7,481 nucleotides of DNA, taken from the NCBI GenBank assembly GCA_003445035.1, contig DLVV01000399.1, positions 10,610 to 18,090 of the forward strand, in the 5' to 3' direction. Each line of letters begins with the position of its first letter. The stretch's first letter is position 1. The position numbers were made by a program, and so were the translations under genes. A model generated the notes under the pieces. The model made no database searches, had not been told where the DNA came from, and saw nothing but the letters and a program-made list of their open reading frames with translations. Below, piece after piece: positions 1-5,096 of the stretch. Source of the DNA: Planctomycetaceae bacterium. Its GTDB lineage: Bacteria; Planctomycetota; Planctomycetia; Planctomycetales; Planctomycetaceae.

Positions 1-716
1 GGGCCCGCCGGTCCGATTCGCTCGAGGTCTACCTGCTCGGCCGCGTCGACTTCGCCTCGGCAATCGAGCTGCAGGAACGCTGGGTCTACGAGATCTCGGG
101 ACGGAGAGACCGCCTGGGTGCCCTGTTTCTGTGCGAGCACCCGCCGGTGGTGACGATCGGCCGCAAGGGGAGCCGGTCCCAGTTGCTGACCGACGAACAA
201 GACCTCCGGTCCCGCCTGATGGAAGTCCATTGGCTCAATCGCGGCGGCGGCGCCCTGGTCCACGCACCGGGTCAACTGGCCGTCTACCCGATCGTCCCGC
301 TCGATCGGCTCGGACTCGGACTGGCCGACTACCGGGCGGCCCTGGAACGGGCGGTGATCGGAGCCTGCAGCGAATTGAAAGTCGCCGCCACCGGTGGCCG
401 GGAGGCTCCGGGAGTCTTCTGCCGCACCGGACAACTGGCCTGGATCGCCTCGGCCGTCCGCAACTGGGTCACTCACCAGGGGCTGTTCCTCAACGTGGCT
501 CCCGCGATGCACCTGCTGCGACTGGTGGCCTCAACCCCCGGCGGAGCACCTCCAACGTCACTGGCCGCCCAGCGGACCCGGCCCGTCTCGATGCACGCCG
601 CCCGCGAACACCTCATCCGTCATCTCGCCGAACAACTCGGCTACGACCGCTGGCATCTCTACACGGGCCACCCACTGCTGGAACGCACCAGGAGGATGGT
701 CCATGCCCCCGCCTGA
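1..716 (+). CDS. LipB-fold protein, octanoyltransferase homologue lacking the catalytic Lys/Cys (5' partial)
   Basis: The frame is open from base 3 with no usable start codon before 147, so the true start lies upstream; only about the first 10-15 residues seem to be missing. The family (lipoyl/octanoyl transferase LipB) moves octanoate from acyl carrier protein to lipoyl domains in the cytoplasm. Family signatures are clear: CEHPPVVTIGRKG near the N-terminus, then NRGGGALVHAPGQLAVYPI (canonical RGG..T.HGPGQ..YPI), EAPGVF, and WVTHQGLFLNV. In the canonical K-[IL]-A-x-[IL]-G segment the Lys is Gln (codon 432-434, in TGQLAWIAS). In the canonical PCGI...VTSL loop the Cys position is Ser (codon 531-533, in ASTPGGAPPTSL), and no nearby Lys or Cys obviously replaces them. 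About 20 residues (DRWHLYTGHPLLERTRRMV) extend beyond the E. coli LipB C-terminus. It overlaps lipA by 14 nt. The fold is confident; octanoyltransferase activity is doubtful, so I give no symbol. Confidence 0.88.
   Translation, partial: ARRSDSLEVYLLGRVDFASAIELQERWVYEISGRRDRLGALFLCEHPPVVTIGRKGSRSQLLTDEQDLRSRLMEVHWLNRGGGALVHAPGQLAVYPIVPLDRLGLGLADYRAALERAVIGACSELKVAATGGREAPGVFCRTGQLAWIASAVRNWVTHQGLFLNVAPAMHLLRLVASTPGGAPPTSLAAQRTRPVSMHAAREHLIRHLAEQLGYDRWHLYTGHPLLERTRRMVHAPA
691..695 (+). promoter_or_regulatory. Ribosome binding site of lipA
   Basis: GGAGG lies 7 nt upstream of the ATG at 703, inside the end of the LipB-like gene. It fixes the lipA start at 703 rather than the earlier in-frame ATG at 394, which would add about 100 residues of out-of-frame LipB sequence with no LipA similarity. 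Confidence 0.85.
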
Positions 717-1605
717 ATCGCTGCCGGTCGTCGAACGTCCCAGGCGACGGCTGCCCAGATGGCTGAAACGGCCGATGCCCGAGCCGGGGATGCTGAAGAC
801 CGAGGGGATCCTGACCGACCTGGGACTCCAGACGGTCTGCGAGAGTGCCCGCTGCCCGAACCGGACCGAGTGCTGGAGCCAGCAGACGGCGACCTTCATG
901 ATCCTGGGCAACGTCTGCACCCGTCCGTGCGGGTTCTGCAGCGTGCCGAAGGGGAAGACCGAGACGGTTGAGCTGGACGAGCCCGAGCGGGTGGCCGAAG
1001 CGGCCGAACGGCTGGGGCTCTCGCACGTCGTCATCACCTCGGTCACTCGCGACGACATGCCCGACGGCGGAGCCGACCACTTTTATCACTGCGTGCTGGC
1101 CGTCCGACGGCGGACCGGTGCCGCCGTCGAGGTGCTCACACCCGATTTCCTCGGCAACACCGACGCCATCGATCGGGTGCTGGAATCCAGCCCCGACGTC
1201 TTCAACCACAACACCGAGACCGTGCCGCGACTCTACGACCGCGTCCGACGCAACGCCCGCTACCAGAGAACGCTCGATCTGCTCAAACGGGTCAAGGACC
1301 GGCGTCCTGAGATCCCGACAAAAAGCGGCCTGATGCTGGGCCTGGGCGAGACGGTCGAGGAGGTTCTCGAGGTGTGTGCCGACCTGAGGTCGGTCGGCTG
1401 CGAGATGATCACGATCGGCCAGTACCTGCAGCCGTCGCCCGAGCACTTGCCGGTCGAACGGTACGTGCCGCCGGAGGAGTTCGACGAGATCGGGCGACTG
1501 GTGCGAACGATCGGATTCGGCATGGTCGCCAGCGGCCCGTTTGTCCGCTCGAGCTACCACGCCGGAGAGATGGCCGACGAGCTGGCCGGCGAGACGACCC
1601 GATGA
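703..1605 (+). CDS. lipA: Lipoyl synthase (radical SAM)
   Basis: LipA inserts two sulphur atoms at C6 and C8 of protein-bound octanoyl groups, completing lipoyl cofactors of 2-oxoacid dehydrogenases and the glycine cleavage system. The 300-residue length is typical. The auxiliary 4Fe-4S cluster motif C-x4-C-x5-C is at Cys46, Cys51 and Cys57 (CESARCPNRTEC). The radical SAM motif C-x3-C-x2-C is at Cys72, Cys76 and Cys79 (CTRPCGFC). The C-terminal RSSYHA at 282-287 carries the serine ligand of the auxiliary cluster. Other family signatures include TSVTRDDMPDGGA, FNHNTETV, KSGLMLGLGE and TIGQYLQPS. The start is chosen from GGAGG at 691-695. It overlaps the LipB-like gene by 14 nt and the lipoyl-like gene by 4 nt (ATGA), so the three are probably co-translated. 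Every known catalytic ligand is present, so an active enzyme is expected. Confidence 0.98.
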   Translation: MPPPESLPVVERPRRRLPRWLKRPMPEPGMLKTEGILTDLGLQTVCESARCPNRTECWSQQTATFMILGNVCTRPCGFCSVPKGKTETVELDEPERVAEAAERLGLSHVVITSVTRDDMPDGGADHFYHCVLAVRRRTGAAVEVLTPDFLGNTDAIDRVLESSPDVFNHNTETVPRLYDRVRRNARYQRTLDLLKRVKDRRPEIPTKSGLMLGLGETVEEVLEVCADLRSVGCEMITIGQYLQPSPEHLPVERYVPPEEFDEIGRLVRTIGFGMVASGPFVRSSYHAGEMADELAGETTR

Positions 1606-1850
1606 CGGCTCCCATCCGGCTGCCTGAAATCGGTGCGGGACAGGCCCCGCTGTCGGTCAGTTGCTGGCTGGTCGACACCGGGGACCTGGTCGACCGCGGG
1701 GATCGCGTCGTCGAGCTCGTCACCGCCAGCTCGACGTTCGACGTCCCCGCTCCGGTCGCCGGCCGGTTGTCTCGCATCGACAAGCCGCTCGACACCGACG
1801 TCGCGGTGGGCGACATCCTGGGATGGATCGAACCGGAGCCCGGGACGTGA
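1602..1850 (+). CDS. Small lipoyl/biotinyl-domain-like protein without the acceptor lysine
   Basis: This 82-residue protein is a single free-standing lipoyl-domain-like module. IRLPEIGAG at 5-13 matches the N-terminal IxxPxLGE of E2 lipoyl domains, VDTGDLVDRGDRVVEL at 24-39 matches the PGDxVxxGxxLVEV strand-turn, VPAPVAGRL at 48-56 matches VxAPxAGxL, and VAVGDILGWIE at 67-77 matches VxVGxxLxxIE. The canonical ETDKAT hairpin, whose lysine carries lipoate or biotin, reads VTASST: Ser43 (codon 1728-1730) takes the lysine position. The only lysine in the protein is Lys61, outside that turn. The ATG overlaps the lipA stop (ATGA) and its stop overlaps the holB GTG (GTGA). The position next to lipA suggests a role in lipoate metabolism or LipA substrate handling, but that is inference. 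It is probably cytoplasmic, with no signal peptide. A structural domain or adaptor that is never modified fits equally well. Confidence 0.85.
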   Translation: MTAPIRLPEIGAGQAPLSVSCWLVDTGDLVDRGDRVVELVTASSTFDVPAPVAGRLSRIDKPLDTDVAVGDILGWIEPEPGT

Positions 1851-2929
1851 GCATCGGACAGGCCACCAACTGGTCTCGGCTCCGCGGGCACAACGCCCAG
1901 CGCGAACACTTCGAGGGAATCCTCGCCGCCGGTCGACTCGGACACGCCTACCTGCTGGTCGGACCCGAGGGTATCGGCAAGCTGGCCTTCGCCCGCTGCC
2001 TGGCCGCCTGCCTGCTGTGCCCGAAAACCGACGGCTCGACACTCGAGGCGTGCGGCGAGTGCCGCTCGTGCAAGCAGATCGCCGCCGGCTCGCACCCCGA
2101 CCTGCTCGAGGTGGGGTTGCCCGAGGGGAAGAACGTGGTGCCCATCAGCGTGCTGGTCGGCGACGGCGAGTCCCGGGGCCGGGCCGGGCTGTGCTACGAC
2201 CTGTCGCTGTCGCCGATGGAGAGTGATCGTCGCGTGGCAATTCTCGACGACGCCGATCACCTCGAACGCGACGGATACAGTGCCCTGCTGAAGACGCTCG
2301 AGGAACCTCCCGCTCGCTCGGTGATGATCCTCGTCGCAGGATCCGAAGCCGACATCCGCGACACCATCAGGTCCCGGTGCCAGCTGGTTCGTTTCTCGTC
2401 ACTCCCGACAACCGATGTCGCCGACCTGCTGATCGAAACCGGGGCAACCGACGACCGGGCCGAAGCCGACGAAGCGGCGGGACTGGCCGACGGCAGCGTG
2501 GCCACCGCGGCACTGATGCTCGACCCGAACATGCGGACTCTTCGCGAGACGCTCTTCCGCCACCTCGCCCGTTTGCCGATGGACCCGCTGAAAATGGCCG
2601 AGGAGGTGGTCGAGGCCTGGGAGAGCCTGGGCAGCGACTCGCACAGCAAGCGGGTCAACGCCACCTGGGTGGCACGGTTCGCGATCGAATACTACCGGTC
2701 GGTGTTGCGGGTGCTGGCCGGCGCCGATGAGACTTCGACGATCCCCGAAGCCGCCTCGCTCTGCTCTCAACTCGCCTCCGGTGACCCGGCAACGCTCGAC
2801 CGCATCGGCTCGATGCTCGACCGCTGCCTCGATGCCGAACGCGACCCGATGGCCAATGTGATGCTGCCCCTGGCCCTCGAGGCGTTCTTCGATGACCTCG
2901 CACGACGGTCCCGAATTGGCACGGATTGA
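1847..2929 (+). CDS. holB: DNA polymerase III delta' subunit (clamp loader)
   Basis: Delta' is the stator subunit of the sliding-clamp loader, acting with delta and gamma/tau at the replication fork. The protein has 360 residues, typical length. The P-loop-like segment GPEGIGKL is at 39-46, with Leu in place of the usual Ser/Thr of Walker A, so ATP hydrolysis is unlikely; delta' subunits are commonly non-hydrolysing. Four cysteines at 58, 69, 72 and 75 (ending CGECRSC) form the clamp-loader zinc module. The Walker B-like strand is VAILDDADHL at 130-139, followed by ALLKTLEEPP at 146-155. The sensor SRC motif is at 176-178. The GTG start overlaps the preceding stop (GTGA) and has GGAG at 1835-1838, 8 nt upstream. 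The first residues, NWSRLRGHNAQREHFEGIL, match the family's N-terminus. It ends the lip-holB block and is followed by ricT, a conserved order known from Firmicutes. Confidence 0.94.
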   Translation: MSIGQATNWSRLRGHNAQREHFEGILAAGRLGHAYLLVGPEGIGKLAFARCLAACLLCPKTDGSTLEACGECRSCKQIAAGSHPDLLEVGLPEGKNVVPISVLVGDGESRGRAGLCYDLSLSPMESDRRVAILDDADHLERDGYSALLKTLEEPPARSVMILVAGSEADIRDTIRSRCQLVRFSSLPTTDVADLLIETGATDDRAEADEAAGLADGSVATAALMLDPNMRTLRETLFRHLARLPMDPLKMAEEVVEAWESLGSDSHSKRVNATWVARFAIEYYRSVLRVLAGADETSTIPEAASLCSQLASGDPATLDRIGSMLDRCLDAERDPMANVMLPLALEAFFDDLARRSRIGTD

Positions 2930-2946
2930 ACCAACAAGGGTATAAT
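2916..2946 (+). promoter_or_regulatory. Sigma70-like promoter of ricT
   Basis: TTGGCA at 2916-2921 (5 of 6 to the -35 consensus) and a perfect TATAAT at 2941-2946 are separated by 19 nt, slightly longer than the ideal 17. The -35 lies inside the last codons of holB, and transcription would start near 2953, giving a leader of about 27 nt before the ATG at 2980. In such GC-rich DNA a perfect TATAAT directly before a start codon is unlikely to be chance. ricT can therefore be expressed independently of the lip-holB operon. Confidence 0.65.
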
Positions 2947-2979
2947 GGCCGCAAGTGACAACGGAGTGGTCCCAGTACC

Positions 2980-4017
2980 ATGAGCAACCGCTACATCGTT
3001 CGTTTCGGCTCGAACCGGAATGTTGCCGAATTCACCGTCCACGACGGTAAGGATCACCAGCGGTCGACTCAGGTCGTGGTCAAAAGCGACCGCGGGATGG
3101 AGTGGGGCGAGGTGCTGGGCCCCTCGTCAGACCGGGCCCGCAAGATCATGGGCCACCGGGAATCTCGAGGCCGGATCCTCCGAAAGGCCTCCGACGACGA
3201 CTTCCGACACCTCGACGACGTGAGACGTCGCGAGCGGGTCGAGTTCGAGGGGTGCAACGAACTGATCAAGGAACGGAAGCTGCAGATGCAGCTGGTCGAC
3301 GTCGAACACCTCTTCGGCGGCGAACGGGTCGTCTTCTATTACCTCGCCGAGAAACGTGTCGACTTCCGGGAACTGGTCAAGGCACTCGCACAGAGGTACA
3401 AGACGCGGATCGAGATGCGCCAGATCGGCGTCCGCGACGAGGCGAAGATGCTCGCCGACTACGGCGATTGCGGCAAGCCGGTCTGCTGCAACACGCACCT
3501 GAAGACCATGCCGCCGGTCTCGATGAAGATGGCCAAGCTGCAAAAGGCCACCCTCGACCCGAACAAGATCTCCGGTCGCTGTGGCCGACTGAAGTGCTGC
3601 CTGAGGTACGAATTCGACACCTACGAGGAGTACCGCCGCGAATTGCCTCGGGTGGGATCAACGGTGGTCACGCGGGACGGCCAGGGCCGGGTGCTGGCAC
3701 AGGAAATTCTCTCGAAAAAGGTCGTGGTCGCCTTCGAAGACAAGCGACGAGCCATCGTCGACCTGGCCGACATCGTCACCGTGATCTCCAAGAGTGGAGG
3801 TGGTGGTAAGGGCGGGTCGGGTGACAGTCAACAGGGCAACACGCCGCCGGCCGAGCAGGACCAGGAGAACACCGCCGAACCGGACACCCCACAGGCGAGT
3901 GCCTCGAGTGTCGAGTCAGACGACAAGATTCCGGAGGCAGCGGCAGAAACCGACGCCGGGGAGAACGTGCCGGAAGAGGCCCCGGGGACGACCGGTGAGG
4001 AGAACGGAGACAACTGA
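2980..4017 (+). CDS. ricT: PSP1-domain protein, RicT/YaaT family
   Basis: In Bacillus subtilis RicT forms an iron-sulphur complex with RicA and RicF that affects RNA processing by RNase Y, sporulation and competence. The role in this lineage is not known. The protein has 345 residues. The PSP1 core spans roughly 1-270, including the segment RVDFRELVKALAQRYKTRIE at 126-145. Both cysteine motifs are intact: C-x4-CC at Cys164/169/170 (CGKPVCC) and at Cys201/206/207 (CGRLKCC, followed by LRYE). These match the cluster-ligand cysteines of RicT. Residues about 272-345 form a low-complexity tail rich in Gly, then Glu, Asp, Pro and Ala, which is probably disordered. The start has only a weak GGAG at 2963-2966, 13 nt away. 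The gene follows holB, as in the Firmicutes holB-yaaT arrangement, which supports the assignment. I see no RicA- or RicF-like gene in the window. Confidence 0.92.
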   Translation: MSNRYIVRFGSNRNVAEFTVHDGKDHQRSTQVVVKSDRGMEWGEVLGPSSDRARKIMGHRESRGRILRKASDDDFRHLDDVRRRERVEFEGCNELIKERKLQMQLVDVEHLFGGERVVFYYLAEKRVDFRELVKALAQRYKTRIEMRQIGVRDEAKMLADYGDCGKPVCCNTHLKTMPPVSMKMAKLQKATLDPNKISGRCGRLKCCLRYEFDTYEEYRRELPRVGSTVVTRDGQGRVLAQEILSKKVVVAFEDKRRAIVDLADIVTVISKSGGGGKGGSGDSQQGNTPPAEQDQENTAEPDTPQASASSVESDDKIPEAAAETDAGENVPEEAPGTTGEENGDN

Positions 4018-4043
4018 TACTACAGGCCGGTCGGATCGGAGTG

Positions 4044-4049
4044 TATAAT
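4044..4049 (+). promoter_or_regulatory. -10 box (TATAAT) upstream of the Minf_1886-family gene
   Basis: A perfect TATAAT occurs 27 nt after the ricT stop. No good -35 hexamer sits at 16-19 nt spacing; the best at 17 nt is TACAGG, only 2 of 6 matches. It could be an activator-dependent promoter or chance. If used, transcription begins near 4056 and leaves a leader of about 105 nt before the ATG at 4162. Confidence 0.45.
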
Positions 4050-4161
4050 CGGTTCCAGTCGGAAAGCTTGTGTCCCTGGTCAACCCATCCGGGAGCCGGG
4101 ATCGGAAGCCTGACAACAGAAGTCCGGGAAACGCAATCCTTGTGACGTCCATGGGTTTTCA
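4050..4161 (+). other. Leader region with a possible long-range stem beside the start codon
   Basis: AACCCAT at 4082-4088 is perfectly complementary to ATGGGTT at 4151-4157, which lies 4 nt before the ATG at 4162. The 62-nt interior is rich in GGG and CCGG blocks that could form inner helices. The downstream gene has no recognisable Shine-Dalgarno sequence. The same stretch also contains an upstream reading frame (4070-4165). Either could control translation of the downstream gene; neither is proven, and I recognise no known riboswitch or small RNA. Confidence 0.3.
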
Positions 4162-4165
4162 ATGA
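4070..4165 (+). CDS. Possible 31-codon upstream ORF (leader peptide)
   Basis: A frame starting with GTG at 4070 encodes 31 residues (beginning MSLVNPSGSR, ending VTSMGFQ) and stops with the TGA at 4163-4165, which overlaps the ATG at 4162 as ATGA. This is the same overlap style as several gene junctions in this window and could supply ribosomes to a start that lacks its own Shine-Dalgarno sequence. A weak GGAAAG at 4061-4066 precedes it. The internal ATG at 4151 gives an even shorter version (MGFQ). Open frames of this length are common by chance in GC-rich DNA and the peptide resembles nothing I know, so confidence is low. Confidence 0.18.
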   Translation: MSLVNPSGSRDRKPDNRSPGNAILVTSMGFQ

Positions 4166-4599
4166 GTCGTACGCGTCGTGACATCTCGCTTCGTCCGCTT
4201 TTCCATCCGGACGCCTACGAATTCCTGAAGGTGGCGTTGCGCTTCACGGTGCATCACACGCCCCGGGTGGAGAACAGCAGTCGCCAGCAACAGGCTCCGG
4301 TCGAACCCGGTGTGCCGGATGAGTCTCAGCACGTGACCGGGCAGGAATTGCTCGAGGGGATCCGACGATACGCCCTCGAACAGTTCGGCCTGATGACAGT
4401 GATGGTCTTTGACCGCTGGGGCATCAGCAACACCGAGGACTGGGGCCGGATGGTCTTCGAGCTGATCGACCGCGGTGAAATGTACAAGACCGAGCACGAC
4501 CAGCTCAGCGACTTCGCCGAGGTCTATTCATTCGAACGGGCGTTCGACGGCGACTACGAGATCGACACGTCTCCGGCGTTCTCTGACCAGGCCTCCTGA
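4162..4599 (+). CDS. Minf_1886-family protein of unknown function
   Basis: This 145-residue protein belongs to a family conserved in Planctomycetes and Verrucomicrobia (Minf_1886 type) whose function is not known. The diagnostic parts are LFHPDAYEFLKVALRFTV at 13-30, HVTGQELLEGIRRYALEQFG at 57-76, and VFDRWGISNTEDWGRMVFEL at 82-101, followed by GEMYKTEHDQLSDFAEVYSFERAF. A hydrophilic linker at about 33-55 separates the first two blocks. There is no signal peptide or membrane segment, so it is probably cytoplasmic. No Shine-Dalgarno sequence is visible in front of the ATG, and the preceding leader may regulate translation. Its stop overlaps the ATG of the next gene by one base (TGATG). Family membership is confident; no activity can be proposed from sequence. 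Confidence 0.88.
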   Translation: MSRTRRDISLRPLFHPDAYEFLKVALRFTVHHTPRVENSSRQQQAPVEPGVPDESQHVTGQELLEGIRRYALEQFGLMTVMVFDRWGISNTEDWGRMVFELIDRGEMYKTEHDQLSDFAEVYSFERAFDGDYEIDTSPAFSDQAS

Positions 4600-5096
4600 T
4601 GTCGCCCCCTGCCAGGCGTCGCGTGATCGTGGTGATCATTGCCGCGTCGGCTTGGTGGATCAGCCTCGGGCTGATGGCCGCCCTGACATCCAACCCGACT
4701 GTCCTCAACGTCACCCAGGTGCTCGAAGCCCGGCTGGTCATCGAGGCCCGCAAGCTCGACGCCGGCGACCAGCTCCAGGTGGTACGGGTCTTTGCCTCCG
4801 ATCGGCTGGACCCACCCCCGGAGACTCTCACCGTCTCGAACCTCGCCGAGGTCATCGACACGCTGGAGCTCAACGGAAGTTGCCTGGTGCCGCTCTCGCC
4901 CGGCGGTGACGGGAACTGGGTCGTGCCCGGCTGCCGTTTTCTCGACAAGGAAAAAACCCGATCGATCCCGATGATCTACCCGGCCAACAACACGACGCGT
5001 ACCCGTTTGAAGCAGATCCTCAAGCGGGCCAAGCGACAGATCCTCGACCGCCCCATCGATCTCGATCGTCACTTCGTGCAGGTGACGGCCCGGTGA
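4599..5096 (+). CDS. Hypothetical single-pass membrane protein
   Basis: I do not recognise this 165-residue protein. It begins with a basic segment (PPARRR at 3-8), then one hydrophobic helix at about 9-30 (from VIVVIIAASAWW through LMAAL). The topology is probably cytoplasmic N-terminus with residues 31-165 outside, or alternatively an uncleaved signal anchor. The outer part has the segment SNPTVLNVTQVLEARLVIEA just after the helix, two cysteines (in NGSCLVP and VPGCRF) that could form a disulphide, and a basic, probably helical stretch TRLKQILKRAKRQIL near the C-terminus. The coding potential is credible: GC-rich third positions, a one-base overlap with the gene before (TGATG) and a four-base overlap with the gene after (GTGA). 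Only a weak CAGG sits upstream, so translation is likely coupled to the preceding gene. Confidence 0.8.
   Translation: MSPPARRRVIVVIIAASAWWISLGLMAALTSNPTVLNVTQVLEARLVIEARKLDAGDQLQVVRVFASDRLDPPPETLTVSNLAEVIDTLELNGSCLVPLSPGGDGNWVVPGCRFLDKEKTRSIPMIYPANNTTRTRLKQILKRAKRQILDRPIDLDRHFVQVTAR

Noticed and set aside
394..702. An extended N-terminus for lipA beginning at the ATG at 394
   Set aside because: The extra residues are the LipB-like gene read in another frame and do not resemble LipA. The ATG at 703 has a good GGAGG and gives the usual family length.
1..716. The LipB-like gene as a pseudogene
   Set aside because: The frame is uninterrupted, most family motifs outside the dyad are conserved and the gene is coupled to lipA. 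Specific loss of the catalytic dyad fits altered function better than decay.
613..1560. Antisense open frame of 315 codons opposite lipA
   Set aside because: Low-complexity translation with no family signature; lipA on the + strand is unambiguous.
1409..2260. Antisense open frame of 283 codons across lipA, the lipoyl-like gene and holB
   Set aside because: It spans three genes that each have clear family motifs; composition artefact.
4067..4154. Imperfect direct repeat CTTGTG..TCC(C/A)TGG in the leader before the Minf_1886 gene (4067-4079 and 4139-4154)
   Set aside because: Only two copies, with a 3-nt insertion and a mismatch; too short to separate from chance.
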